From positions 4,576,257 through 4,640,256 of the forward strand of contig NC_020054.1 of NCBI RefSeq assembly GCF_000331105.1: a DNA stretch of 64,000 nucleotides. Reading direction: 5' to 3'. The position numbers and the translations under genes are program-made. Positions 44,796 through 53,814 of this stretch are shown piece after piece. Source of the DNA: Fibrella aestuarina BUZ 2 (GTDB lineage Bacteria; Bacteroidota; Bacteroidia; Cytophagales; Spirosomataceae). The first letter of the stretch is position 1; every line of letters begins with the position of its first letter. The notes under the pieces were generated by a model. It saw only the letters and a program-made list of their open reading frames with translations. It searched no databases and was not told the origin of the DNA.

Positions 44796-45405
44796 GAGGG
44801 GTGGCGCCAGCCTGAGCACCCATCGGCGTACTCAGCAGTTGCGTAATATCGTCGTTATCGAGCAAACGTACCTCGCCGGGCTGCATCCCCGCCGCCGTCA
44901 GGGGCCCAATGGACCAGCGCACCAGCCGCAACGTCGGGAACCCCACGGCGGCCGTCATCCGACGGACCTGCCGATTTTTCCCCTCGGTCAGCGTCAGGGC
45001 GATCCAGGAAGTCGGGATGTTGGCCCGGAAGCGGATGGGCGGGTTACGGGGCGGCAGATCGGGCTCGTCGGTGAGGCGTTGGGCGATGGCCGGGCGGGTG
45101 CGGTGCGCTTTCCCATCCACGCTGATCGTGACCCCCTCGGCCAGCTGACGCAGCGCCTCGTCGGTGATGGCTCCGTCGACTTGCACGTAGTAGGTCCGTT
45201 CGTGGGCAAACCGGGGGTCGAGCAGGCGGTGGTTGATGCGTTTGTCGCTCGTCAGCAGCAACAGCCCTTCACTATCCGCGTCGAGCCGCCCCACCGGATA
45301 TACGTCTTTCGCGAAGGCGAACGGCAGATCCGCCAGCGTTTGGTTTTCGCCTTCCGGCGAAAACTGCGAGAGCATCAGGTACGGTTTGTAGATCAGAACG
45401 TGCAT
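44746..45405 (-). CDS. rluE: 23S rRNA pseudouridine synthase RluE family
   Basis: The 219-residue protein isomerises a uridine of 23S rRNA. It has the catalytic motif YPVGRLDADSEGLLLLT (Asp), ERTYYVQVDGAI, the RluE-type insert RNPPIRFRANIPTSWIAL and the C-terminal NRQVRRMTAAVGFPTLRLVR. No S4 domain precedes the catalytic core, as in RluE. A Lys/Arg/Pro-rich tail (PPKNLPLRPRKRW) overlaps the next gene. An inverted repeat lies just upstream of its start. Confidence 0.9.
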   Translation of the reverse strand: MHVLIYKPYLMLSQFSPEGENQTLADLPFAFAKDVYPVGRLDADSEGLLLLTSDKRINHRLLDPRFAHERTYYVQVDGAITDEALRQLAEGVTISVDGKAHRTRPAIAQRLTDEPDLPPRNPPIRFRANIPTSWIALTLTEGKNRQVRRMTAAVGFPTLRLVRWSIGPLTAAGMQPGEVRLLDNDDITQLLSTPMGAQAGATPHARPPKNLPLRPRKRW

Positions 45406-45410
45406 GGAAT

Positions 45411-45521
45411 AATGAGATAAAGAGTGAAAGAGCGAATGAGTGAATGGGCTGACGCGTTCATTGCGCCTGCGTCAGCCCATTCACTCATTCACTCATTCGC
45501 TCTTTCACTCTTTATCTCATT
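45411..45521. repeat. Long inverted repeat between xth and rluE
   Basis: The left arm begins AATGAGATAAAGAGTGAAAG at 45411 and the right arm ends CTTTCACTCTTTATCTCATT at 45521; more than 40 bases of each arm pair, with one extra 8-base unit (ACTCATTC) in the right arm. The loop is about 13 bases. The right arm carries the stop codon and last ten codons of xth, so the element has inserted into or grown over the gene end. Confidence 0.85.
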
Positions 45522-46277
45522 GATCGCTACCCAAACCGGGCCGTGGTCGGAGTGGACAGCTTCGGGGTGGTGACCGGCCGCCTGAATGCGGTCGGCGATG
45601 GACTCAGCGACGGAGATGTAATCGATGCGCCAGCCTTTGTTGTTGGCCCGCGCCCCGGCCCGGTAACTCCACCAGCTGTATTCAACGGCATCGGGATTTT
45701 TCGTCCGAAATGCATCGACAAAGCCACTGGCAAACCAGCGGTCCATCCAGGCGCGCTCCTCGGGCAGAAAGCCCGTCGTATTTTTATTGCGGGCGGGGTC
45801 GTGGATGTCGCGTTCGGTATGGGCGATATTGTAATCACCCACCACGATCAGGTTGGGGCGCGACTGCCGCAAGTCCTGCACGTAGTCGAAAAACTCGGCC
45901 AGAAACTGCATCTTCACCCCCTGCCGCAGTTCGCCCGTCGTGCCCGAGGGGAAGTAACAGTTCAGCACCGTGATGTCGTCAAAATCGGTGCGCAGGATAC
46001 GGCCTTCGCAATCGTAATGCGCTAAGCCACAGCCCAGCACGGCATAGTCGGCGGGGCGTTTCGAGAACGTAGCCACGCCCGAATACCCTTTTTTCTCGGC
46101 CGCGTGCCAGTGGTAGGTGTAGCCCAGCGCCTCAAACAGGGCCAGGTCGACCACGTCGTGCGTGGCCTTCACCTCCTGAAAACAGAGTACGTCGGTCGGG
46201 TGCTGCTGCAGCCAGTCGATCAGGCCGTTTTTGATGGCTGCCCGGATGCCATTGACGTTGTAGGTAAGCAAGCGCAT
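45489..46277 (-). CDS. xth: Exodeoxyribonuclease III
   Basis: The 262-residue AP endonuclease/3'-exonuclease acts in base excision repair. Landmarks are MRLLTYNVNGIRAAIKNG, VLCFQEVKA (metal Glu), GYSGVATFSK, VVGDYNIAH (GDxN), WRIDYISVAE and the C-terminal HSDHGPVWVAI (catalytic His/Asp). The usual end is near WVAI; here it continues NEIKSERANE, encoded by the inverted repeat at 45411-45521. Confidence 0.95.
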   Translation of the reverse strand: MRLLTYNVNGIRAAIKNGLIDWLQQHPTDVLCFQEVKATHDVVDLALFEALGYTYHWHAAEKKGYSGVATFSKRPADYAVLGCGLAHYDCEGRILRTDFDDITVLNCYFPSGTTGELRQGVKMQFLAEFFDYVQDLRQSRPNLIVVGDYNIAHTERDIHDPARNKNTTGFLPEERAWMDRWFASGFVDAFRTKNPDAVEYSWWSYRAGARANNKGWRIDYISVAESIADRIQAAGHHPEAVHSDHGPVWVAINEIKSERANE

Positions 46278-46399
46278 AGAGGCGCAAAGATACGCGCTGT
46301 AGAATTTTAAGGGGCGAAAGGTCGTTTGGTCTGTACAGTTTGTCGTCTGATGCTCGTCATGCCGACAACCACTATCCTGTACTTGTTAACTGTACGTTC

Positions 46400-47077
46400 A
46401 TGCGCCTTTGCGTCATTGCCGCCACGCTGTTGCTTACCGCCTGTGCCGCCCCGAAACCGTTCGTGGCCGAATTAAAACCCAACTCCCTCAAAGCCAACAA
46501 CCTGGAAGAAACGTTGAGCCGACGCGACGAAGTCATGCTGGCCTATTCGCTGGTGAGCTACGACGCCAAGAACAAAGCCGTGGGGGTCGTCAATGGCGGG
46601 TGGGGCGTGCAGTCGCTCAAAAAAGGGCAGCAGGCCGACCTCTCAAACGCCCAGACCATTCAGCTGCCCATCCCGCAAAACGGGCGTATTGTGGCGTCGC
46701 TGGTGCTGCTGGAAGTGGACGATTACAACCAGGCCTCGACCCTGGTGAGCAAAATTCAGCGGGTCAATAACATCGTCAGCGTACCGGCGGGCGTTTTATT
46801 GTCGAGTGTGGAAGCGCTGACGCCCCTGAAATACGTATCGGCCGGACTGGCGGCGGCGGGTTTTGGGCTTCAGTTTGCCAATCAACTCGACGACGATGAT
46901 GTGTTGGGGCAAAGCAGCGTCGAGCTGACCGATGCGCAGTTGAAGCAGTCGAGCAAACGGTCGATGCGCGTACCGGTCCGGTTTACGGGCACGCACCTGC
47001 GCGATTCGTTCGATTACGAGCTGACCTACGATGTGGTGTTAAAAAACGTCAAAATCAAGCCATCTGGGCAAGATTGA
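46400..47077 (+). CDS. Hypothetical lipoprotein
   Basis: The 225-residue product has a lipoprotein signal with lipobox LLTACAAP (Cys near residue 12). Residues 140-165 include a hydrophobic Ala/Gly-rich stretch (KYVSAGLAAAGFGLQF), and the C-terminus reads DSFDYELTYDVVLKNVKI. I do not recognise a domain. The start at 46400 is chosen because an upstream frame adds a non-signal leader. It may be exposed at the outer membrane. Confidence 0.65.
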   Translation: MRLCVIAATLLLTACAAPKPFVAELKPNSLKANNLEETLSRRDEVMLAYSLVSYDAKNKAVGVVNGGWGVQSLKKGQQADLSNAQTIQLPIPQNGRIVASLVLLEVDDYNQASTLVSKIQRVNNIVSVPAGVLLSSVEALTPLKYVSAGLAAAGFGLQFANQLDDDDVLGQSSVELTDAQLKQSSKRSMRVPVRFTGTHLRDSFDYELTYDVVLKNVKIKPSGQD

Positions 47078-47201
47078 CTATCTTTGTAAGTTAGTTTTCA
47101 GTTGATGCGTCACCCCTTTCCGGTTGGTTTGCCGGCCAGAAATTGGGGTACTGCATACGCCAACTGAAAACGCTAAAAACTGGAAATTGAGCCTTTTCCC
47201 A

Positions 47202-49529
47202 TTGCGTAATTCACTCGTTCATTCCGTCCGGCTTACTGGCCCCGCCCTGCTGTTGTTGCTGGCAGCGGCCTGTAAAACGTCGGCACCCGTCGCGACTACG
47301 GCTCCGCCGCCAGTACCCGCCAAACCGGCCGTGCTGACGCTGGGCGGCACCAAAGCCTTTTCGAGCGACGAGTTTTTCGATTCCTTCACGAAAAATCAGC
47401 TCTCGGCCGATTCGTCGCAGCGCACCGATATTCGTGGTTACCTCGATCTGTATACCAACCTGAAGCTGAAAGTGCTGGCTGCCGAAAAGCAGGGGCGCGA
47501 CACCACCGAGGCGTTTCGGGAAGAGATGGCGACCTACCGCAAGCAGTTGGCCCAATCGTACCTGACCGACAAAACACTGGTCGATCAGCTCACGGCCGAA
47601 GCCTACCAGCGGATGCAGCAGGAAGTCAATGCCTCGCACATCCTGATTGGCGTGGCGGAAGATGCCGAACCGGCCGATACACTCGCGGCCTATCAGCAGG
47701 CCCTCTCGGTGCGGGAGCGGCTTCAGAACGGCGAATCGTTCGAGGCGCTGGCCCGGCAGGTATCGAAAGACCCGTCGGCGAAGCAGAACAGCGGCAACCT
47801 GGGTTATTTTACGGCCTTCCAAACGGTGTATCCGCTCGAAACGGCGGCCTACACGCAATCGCCGGGTACGTTGTCGACGCCCATCCGTACCCGGTTTGGC
47901 TACCACATTCTGCGGGTCAACGACCGCCGCCCGTCGCGCGGAAAAGTGCAGGTGGCTCACATTCTGGTGCGGCTCTCGCCCACGGCCGAGCCGCAGGGGG
48001 CCGCTGCCGCCAAAACCCGCATCGACGAAGCCTACGCCAAGTTGCAGGCCGGTGAGTCGTTTGAAACGGTTGCCCGCACCTACTCCGACGATACGCAGAG
48101 CAAAGGCGCGGGCGGTAAGCTGCCGGCTTTTGCCACCGGGCAGAATGTACCGGCCTTTGAAGAGGCCGCTTTTGCGCTCACCACGCCGGGCAGCTACAGC
48201 ACTCCGTTCAAGACTAATTACGGCTGGCATATCGTGAAACTCATTGGCCGCCAACCGATGGAATCGTTCACCGAACTGGCCCCCGCCATCCGGCAGAAAG
48301 TTGTCACCGACTCCCGCGCCGACGTGCTCCGGCAGGCCACGCTGGCGCGCCTGAGCCGCGAGTACAAGGTGATCGAAAACGAACCGGTCAAAGACGCTGC
48401 CCTGGCCAAAGGCGATTCGAGCCTGTTTATGGGCAAATGGCGGGCGGGCAAATTCCTCGACGACCCCTTTACGACCCAGCCCCTGCTGACGATCGACAAT
48501 CAGGCGATTCCGGCCCGGAAATTCTTCGATTATGTGGAGCAGAAGCAGTCGGCCCGGATGGAGCCGAGCGGTCCGCCGCGGGGCCTCATGCGCCGGTTCT
48601 ACAACCGCTTCAAAGGTGATCAGCTGATCGCCGCCGAAGAAGCGAATCTGGACCGAAAATACCCTGAATTCCGCGCCCTGCTCAACGAGGTGCGCGATGG
48701 CGTGCTGCTGTCGCAGGTGATGGAAGAACAGGTCTGGGAACGGTCGATGGCCGATTCGCTGGGGCAGAAAGACTTTTACGAGAAAAACCGGGCGAAGTAC
48801 CAGTATCCGGAACGGGCCGTGGCGACCATCATCGACGCCGCCGACGAGAAGCTACTGGCCGAAGCCAAAGCCCGGCTGGCCACCAGCCCCTACACCCTGA
48901 AACGGTCGGCACCCGGTCTGCAATTCAGTTCCAACCAGACAACCCTCTCGACGGAAGGCGACGAAGTGCTGTATGAGGTGATGGTGACGATGGTCAAGAA
49001 TCCGGCCTACGTGGTGGAAGTGACGGCCTCGCGCGACGCCTCGGAAAGCGACACGGTCTCGACGGCCCGGCTGCGGAGGGTGGTAAACTACCTCACGAAA
49101 AACGGCGTTCAGTTAGCACGGATCACCGAAAAAGATGTGCAGGCGTTTCGACCCAATGCCAACGGTGCCGCCGCCCGGCGGGTCACGTTTACGTATGGCA
49201 GTACGTCGAAGCAGGACGTGGCGCGGGTGCTGAGCAGTCAGCAGCCCAACGCCGTCGTGATCACCGAAGGCATTTTCGCCAAAGGTCAGAATAAATTGGT
49301 CGATGAATTGCCCTGGCAGAAAGGTACCAGCACGTTTACGGCTAATAACCGGGTGGTGCAGGTGACCATCAGCCGGATCGATGCCCCCCGCCCGCGCACC
49401 TTTGCCGAAGCCCGAGGCGCCGTTATTAACGATTACCAGGCGTTTTTAGAGCAGCAGTTTATCGCCAATCTGCGCCAGAAATACCCCGTTCAGGTGAACG
49501 AGGACGAGTTAAAGCGACTAGTAAAGTAA
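47202..49529 (+). CDS. Parvulin-type peptidyl-prolyl isomerase lipoprotein, two PPIC domains
   Basis: The product of about 775 residues begins with a lipoprotein signal (LTGPALLLLLAAACKTS). It then has an N-terminal chaperone helix region and two tandem rotamase domains. The first has ASHILIGVAEDAEP, FEALARQVSKDPSAKQNSGN and TRFGYHILRVNDR; the second has VAHILVRLSP, YSDDTQSKGAGGK and TNYGWHIVKLIG. The long C-terminal part is less clear. Such proteins help fold outer-membrane proteins in the periplasm. No ATG precedes the signal closely; TTG 47202 is my choice, and TTG 47124 would give 801 residues. A second SurA-like gene follows. Confidence 0.85.
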   Translation: MRNSLVHSVRLTGPALLLLLAAACKTSAPVATTAPPPVPAKPAVLTLGGTKAFSSDEFFDSFTKNQLSADSSQRTDIRGYLDLYTNLKLKVLAAEKQGRDTTEAFREEMATYRKQLAQSYLTDKTLVDQLTAEAYQRMQQEVNASHILIGVAEDAEPADTLAAYQQALSVRERLQNGESFEALARQVSKDPSAKQNSGNLGYFTAFQTVYPLETAAYTQSPGTLSTPIRTRFGYHILRVNDRRPSRGKVQVAHILVRLSPTAEPQGAAAAKTRIDEAYAKLQAGESFETVARTYSDDTQSKGAGGKLPAFATGQNVPAFEEAAFALTTPGSYSTPFKTNYGWHIVKLIGRQPMESFTELAPAIRQKVVTDSRADVLRQATLARLSREYKVIENEPVKDAALAKGDSSLFMGKWRAGKFLDDPFTTQPLLTIDNQAIPARKFFDYVEQKQSARMEPSGPPRGLMRRFYNRFKGDQLIAAEEANLDRKYPEFRALLNEVRDGVLLSQVMEEQVWERSMADSLGQKDFYEKNRAKYQYPERAVATIIDAADEKLLAEAKARLATSPYTLKRSAPGLQFSSNQTTLSTEGDEVLYEVMVTMVKNPAYVVEVTASRDASESDTVSTARLRRVVNYLTKNGVQLARITEKDVQAFRPNANGAAARRVTFTYGSTSKQDVARVLSSQQPNAVVITEGIFAKGQNKLVDELPWQKGTSTFTANNRVVQVTISRIDAPRPRTFAEARGAVINDYQAFLEQQFIANLRQKYPVQVNEDELKRLVK

Positions 49530-49638
49530 GGTCAAGGTCTCCGGTTCAAGCGGTCCGCCGCTACGGGGTCGAGGTTAGCTGCCAAGTTAGCCAACCCCGG
49601 CCAATGAATCTGGGCCATTGAATCTTGAACAGACATCC

Positions 49639-51090
49639 ATGAACAAGAGTCAAACCATTTCCCTGAGTGTGCTGGGCGTTACCCTAACGCTGGCTCAGGC
49701 CTTCAGTACGGGCGGTTTTGCGTCGCGGAAGGCGGTGTTGCCGCAGCCGCTCCGGTCGGAAGTAGCCGCGCGCGACACCATCGAAGACCCCAGCGCGGTC
49801 GTCCTGAACAAGATCATCGCCAAGGTCGACAACTACTACGTGTTGCAGTCGGACCTGGAGGAGTCATACAACTCGTATGCCGCGCAGGGGCAGCAGGCGC
49901 CCCAGAAGTGCCAGTTGCTCGAAAGCCTCGTCATCAACAAAATGATGCTGGCCAAAGCCGAGATCGACTCGGTGGTGGTCGATGATAAGCTGGTGGATAG
50001 CCAGCTCGACAGCCGGATGTCGTACATGATTCAGCAGTATGGGTCCGAGAAAAACATTGTCGAGCAGTTTGGTAAGAGCCTGGAGATGCTCAAGAGCGAG
50101 GTACGTACCCAGGTGAAAGACCAGATGCTGACCCGCAAGATGCAGGAGACGATCACGGCCAAAACCAAGGTGACGCCCCGCGACGTGCTGAAATTCTTCA
50201 ACAGTATCCCGAAAGACAGCCTGCCCTACATGCCCGCCGAAGTAGAAGTGGGGCAGATTGTGCGGTACGCCAAAGTGAGCAAAGCCCAGAAAGACCAGCT
50301 CATTCAGCGGCTGCGTTCGTTGCGTGACAGCGTTGCGGCCGGGGCTGACTTCGCCGCCCTGGCTAAAGCCAATTCGGAAGACGTCGTTTCGGCGCAGAAC
50401 GGCGGCGACCTCGGCTACGCCAAACGCGGGATGATGGTCGCTCCGTTTGAAGGGGCCGCCCTGAAACTCAAGCCCGGCGAGATGTCGGACGTAGTGGAGT
50501 CTGACTTTGGGTATCACCTGATTCAGTTGATCGAAACGCGCGGCGCCGAGTACCACGCCCGCCACATTCTGCTGCGCCCGGAATACGCCCGCCTCGACGT
50601 CAACGAGCCGACCCGTTTTCTGGACAGCCTGAAGCATCAGATCGAGATTGACAGCATCAAATTCGACAAAGCGGCCAAAGATTTTTCGGAAGACAAGGCT
50701 ACGGCCGATGCGGGTGGCATCATTCGTGATCCGCAATCGGGAGGGTCGCGGCTGGCGATGGACGGCTCGATGGACTACGCCATGTTTACGATTCTCGACA
50801 CAATGACGGTTGGCAAAATCACGCCGGTACTCCCCTACCGCTCCGACGACGGCAAAACCGGCGTGCGGATTTTGTACTACAAAACCAAAATCCAGCCCCA
50901 CACGGCCGACTATAAGGTCGACTTCGAAAAGCTGCAGAATATCGTTTTGCAGAACAAGAAGAACAAAGCCATCGACGAGTGGTTTCGTAAATCAGTCAGT
51001 GACGTCTACATTACCGTCGATCCGCAATACACGGGTTGTCGCATCTTCGGCACCACCCAGACAGGCAGTGCCCAGGCCAGTAACAATTAA
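49639..51090 (+). CDS. SurA-like periplasmic foldase
   Basis: The 483-residue protein has a signal sequence, a SurA N-domain (NKIIAKVDNYYVLQSDLEESYNSY with the conserved LESLVINKMM, residues about 55-190) and a parvulin domain (VGQIVRYAKVSKAQKDQL; NSEDVVSAQNGGDLGYAKRG; SDFGYHLIQLIETRG), followed by a second, weaker one (ARHILLRPEYARLDVNEP). It is a chaperone/isomerase for outer-membrane proteins. The gene lies directly after the larger PPIase lipoprotein. Met 49639 precedes the signal peptide; the TTG at 49618 does not add signal character. Confidence 0.88.
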   Translation: MNKSQTISLSVLGVTLTLAQAFSTGGFASRKAVLPQPLRSEVAARDTIEDPSAVVLNKIIAKVDNYYVLQSDLEESYNSYAAQGQQAPQKCQLLESLVINKMMLAKAEIDSVVVDDKLVDSQLDSRMSYMIQQYGSEKNIVEQFGKSLEMLKSEVRTQVKDQMLTRKMQETITAKTKVTPRDVLKFFNSIPKDSLPYMPAEVEVGQIVRYAKVSKAQKDQLIQRLRSLRDSVAAGADFAALAKANSEDVVSAQNGGDLGYAKRGMMVAPFEGAALKLKPGEMSDVVESDFGYHLIQLIETRGAEYHARHILLRPEYARLDVNEPTRFLDSLKHQIEIDSIKFDKAAKDFSEDKATADAGGIIRDPQSGGSRLAMDGSMDYAMFTILDTMTVGKITPVLPYRSDDGKTGVRILYYKTKIQPHTADYKVDFEKLQNIVLQNKKNKAIDEWFRKSVSDVYITVDPQYTGCRIFGTTQTGSAQASNN

Positions 51091-51195
51091 TGAATAATGT
51101 ACGATGCACAATGTACAATGGGAGCGCTCAGGTGACGTACCTGGCCGTTACGAGGTAGCCGCCCATTGTACATTGTGCATCGTACATTATTCATT
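51089..51195. repeat. 34-bp perfect inverted repeat
   Basis: The arms 51089-51122 and 51162-51195 are exactly complementary over 34 bases (AATGAATAATGTACGATGCA... / ...TGCATCGTACATTATTCATT). The 39-base loop contains one copy of the GTAC word. It separates surA-like (stop inside the left arm) and moxR genes. It is the best-preserved member of the ATGAATAATGT family here. Confidence 0.9.
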
Positions 51196-51230
51196 CCTTA
51201 CCCTACGTTCATTCTTAAACTCAACTACTA

Positions 51231-52193
51231 GTGCCTTATACTTCCGACGTGGCGGCTGCAGAAGCCCTGAAAGACGCTTATAAAAAGCTTAGTACTGAAA
51301 TTGGTAAGGTCGTTATCGGGCAGGACGAAACCGTCCGGCTGCTGCTTACCGCTATGTTTTGTCAGGGACACTGCCTGCTGGTGGGCGTGCCGGGGCTGGC
51401 TAAGACGCTGCTGATTCAGACGATTGCCAACGCCCTGCACCTCGATTTCAACCGGATTCAGTTTACGCCCGACCTGATGCCGTCGGATATTCTCGGCTCC
51501 GAAACGCTCGATCAGGACCGGAACTTCAAGTTCATCAAAGGCCCCATTTTCGCCAACATCATCCTGGCTGATGAGATCAACCGGACGCCGCCCAAGACCC
51601 AGTCGGCCCTGCTTGAGGCCATGCAGGAATACAAGGTGACCATTGCCGGGCAGAACTACCCGCTGGGCCGTCCCTTCTTCGTGCTGGCGACGCAGAACCC
51701 CATCGAGCAGGAAGGGACGTACCCACTGCCCGAAGCGCAGCTCGACCGGTTTATGTTTAACATCTACCTCGATTACCCGTCGTATCAGTCGGAGCTGGCG
51801 ATCGTGAAGAGTACGACCAGCGACGAGCGGTATCAGGTAAAACCGATTCTGACGGGCGAAGAAATCTCGGAGTTTCAGCACCTGGTTCGGCGCGTCCCCG
51901 TGGCCGACAACGTGGTGGAATACGCCGTAAAACTGGTGCACAAAACGCGCCCCAACACCGAATTGGCCGCCCCCGATGCCAACCAGTATCTGGAATGGGG
52001 CGCGGGTCCGCGGGCCTCGCAGTCGCTGATTCTGGCGTCGAAGTGCAATGCCTTGCTCAACGGCAAGTATTCACCCGATATCGAAGACGTGCGCGCCGTG
52101 GCGTTGCCCATTCTGCGGCACCGCATCGTCCGCAACTTTAAAGCCGAAGCCGAAGGCATCACCGTCGAGCAATTGGTGAAGAAGTTGATGTAG
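51231..52193 (+). CDS. MoxR-family AAA+ ATPase
   Basis: This 320-residue AAA+ chaperone-like ATPase has GHCLLVGVPGLAKTLLIQTI (Walker A variant G-x4-AKT), ANIILADEINRTPPKTQSAL (Walker B with DEIN), FVLATQNPIEQEGTYPLPEAQLDRF (sensor 1 and Arg finger) and a C-terminal lid (RASQSLILASK). MoxR proteins act with von Willebrand-type partners to insert cofactors or regulate envelope functions. Usual partners (DUF58, VWA genes) are not adjacent; a convergent gene follows. Start is GTG at 51231. Confidence 0.92.
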   Translation: MPYTSDVAAAEALKDAYKKLSTEIGKVVIGQDETVRLLLTAMFCQGHCLLVGVPGLAKTLLIQTIANALHLDFNRIQFTPDLMPSDILGSETLDQDRNFKFIKGPIFANIILADEINRTPPKTQSALLEAMQEYKVTIAGQNYPLGRPFFVLATQNPIEQEGTYPLPEAQLDRFMFNIYLDYPSYQSELAIVKSTTSDERYQVKPILTGEEISEFQHLVRRVPVADNVVEYAVKLVHKTRPNTELAAPDANQYLEWGAGPRASQSLILASKCNALLNGKYSPDIEDVRAVALPILRHRIVRNFKAEAEGITVEQLVKKLM

Positions 52194-52196
52194 ACT

Positions 52197-52322
52197 TTTG
52201 TAAGCTGGAAAGTCAAAAGTCCGGAGTCTGGAAAGTCCGTTTTTGTGATGCTTCTGCAAAACAAGTACTGGCAACTTTCCATACTTCGGACTTCATCTTT
52301 CTAAACCGACTTTCCAGACTCT
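52197..52322. repeat. Imperfect inverted repeat in convergent gap
   Basis: TAGACTTTTG...GGAAAGTC near 52197 and GACTTTCCAGACTCTA at the other end pair imperfectly, and inner words (AGTCCGGAGTCTGGAAAGT / ACTTTCCATACTTCGGACTT) pair again. It lies between the convergent moxR and mobA-like genes and may terminate both. Confidence 0.55.
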
Positions 52323-52324
52323 AC

Positions 52325-52915
52325 TTAATTGCCCAACGCCTCCACCTGCGCCCAATAGTCGAGGTCGACGGCGGCGGGTTCAAAGCCGATCTGAGCCAGG
52401 TCGGCTTTGTTTTTAATGATGACCCATTTGGGTGCTTTCTCGTCGGTGAGGGCGAGCAGCGCATCGGCGTAGGTACGTCGGAACAGGGCGGGCATGTGCA
52501 CCTGATCGGCGTAGCGCGTGGCCACGATGCCTTTACCACTTTCATCCTGCGTGGCCACCAATTGCTGAAGCAGCGCGGGCGTCAGAAACGGCTGATCGCA
52601 GGGCATGATGACGAAGGCCTCGATGCTTGGCTGCATCATAAAGAGACCAACCATGCCCATCTTCACCGACGACGCAATGCCCTCGCTATAGGTGGGATTA
52701 TCGATTAGGGTCACGCCCAAGCCGTCGAGTTCGGCGGCGACAGCCTCACGCTCATGCCCCAGCACGACCACTACAGGCCCGCCTAATTCGGCTGCCAACG
52801 CGACTTCGGCGGCCGTTCTGACGAGCGACGTGCCATTGATACTGAGTAATTGTTTGTTGATACCCCCAAAGCGTTTGGAAGAGCCTGCGGCGAGTACAAT
52901 GATGCCTATTGTCAT
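52325..52915 (-). CDS. MobA-like nucleotidyltransferase
   Basis: The 196-residue protein has the N-terminal signature VLAAGSSKRFGGINKQLL, VVVVLGHEREAV and the metal-binding MPCDQPFLTPALLQQL. It matches MocA/MobA-type enzymes that add CMP or GMP to molybdopterin, though no other molybdenum genes are here. The start overlaps the truA stop by four bases, indicating a transcript truA-mobA-like. The substrate is uncertain. Confidence 0.8.
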   Translation of the reverse strand: MTIGIIVLAAGSSKRFGGINKQLLSINGTSLVRTAAEVALAAELGGPVVVVLGHEREAVAAELDGLGVTLIDNPTYSEGIASSVKMGMVGLFMMQPSIEAFVIMPCDQPFLTPALLQQLVATQDESGKGIVATRYADQVHMPALFRRTYADALLALTDEKAPKWVIIKNKADLAQIGFEPAAVDLDYWAQVEALGN

Positions 52916-53673
52916 GAATGTCGTTTCTCAAAAACCGATTCGGGGTAGCTTACTTCGGTTAGGAACAGCCCATTGGGTGGTGCGGCCCGGCCTGCCCGCG
53001 TGCGGTCTTCGGCCTGAATAATGGCTTCAAACTCGGCTACGGTCATCCGCCCCTGCCCCACCTCCAGCATCGTCCCGACCAGGCAGCGCACCATCCCGTA
53101 CAGGAAGCGGTCAGCCTTGACGTGGTAAACGAGGTGGTTGCCCTGCCAGCGCCACTCGGACCGCATCAGCTTGCAATGGTAATGGTTAACCTCCGTCCTG
53201 ACTTTACTAAAGCTACGAAAATTGCTGTAGCGGAGCAGCGTAGCGGCCGCTTCGTTCATGGTGTCGACGTCGAGCGCAGGCCGGAAAATATAGGTCTGAT
53301 GCGTATCAAACGGGCTTTTCTGCCGACAGATGTGGTATTGGTAGTAACGCGCCGTGGCCGAGAATCGGGCGTGATCGGTGGGGCCAACTGGAAAGATGTC
53401 GTAGATGGCGATGCCATCGGGCAGCATGTTGTTGAGCGAGTAGATCAGCAGGTCCGTCTCGGGCAGGTCGCCGTCCGTCTCGAAGTGGGCGAACTGCTGG
53501 GCCGCATGCACGCCCGCGTCGGTACGCCCACTACCCACCACGTAGATCGGGCGGCTCAGGCGCTTGGTCAGCGTTTCCTCAAGCACCTGCTGCACACTAA
53601 TGCCGTTCGGCTGGTACTGCCACCCATGAAATTCGGTGCCTTTGTACGCTAACTCGATAAAATAACGCTGCAT
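52912..53673 (-). CDS. truA: tRNA pseudouridine(38-40) synthase
   Basis: The 253-residue enzyme modifies U38-40 in the tRNA anticodon arm. It opens RYFIELAYKGTEFHGWQYQP, the catalytic motif is VVGSGRTDAGVHAAQQ (Asp), and RSEWRWQGNHLVYHVKADRFLYGMVR and GRAAPPNGLFLTEVSYP complete the family pattern. It is followed by a MobA-like gene with four-base overlap. Confidence 0.96.
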   Translation of the reverse strand: MQRYFIELAYKGTEFHGWQYQPNGISVQQVLEETLTKRLSRPIYVVGSGRTDAGVHAAQQFAHFETDGDLPETDLLIYSLNNMLPDGIAIYDIFPVGPTDHARFSATARYYQYHICRQKSPFDTHQTYIFRPALDVDTMNEAAATLLRYSNFRSFSKVRTEVNHYHCKLMRSEWRWQGNHLVYHVKADRFLYGMVRCLVGTMLEVGQGRMTVAEFEAIIQAEDRTRAGRAAPPNGLFLTEVSYPESVFEKRHS

Positions 53674-53689
53674 AGGGGAATGTCAGTAG

Positions 53690-53806
53690 GCTGCGCCGTC
53701 ATTTGACTTCGTCGTCATTGGTGGTCATTGATTGTCATTTGTCGCAAAACAACGAATGACAATCAATGACCACCAATAACGCGAAGCAGATGACAGCGCA
53801 ACCCAC
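53690..53806. repeat. Long inverted repeat between truA and a Uma2 remnant
   Basis: A perfect 23-bp core (ATTGGTGGTCATTGATTGTC... at 53717-53739, complement at 53755-53777) has outer arms that pair imperfectly (GCTGCGCCGTCATTTGACTTC / GAAGCAGATGACAGCGCAAC). The loop is 15 bases. It begins beside the broken end of the Uma2 fragment. Confidence 0.85.
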
Positions 53807-53814
53807 CTAATCAG

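Noticed and set aside
49540..49600. Possible palindrome related to the AGCGGGCGG family before the SurA-like gene
   Set aside because: Only a short AAGCGGTCCGCCGCTA self-complement is present, without the long arms or the shared flank.
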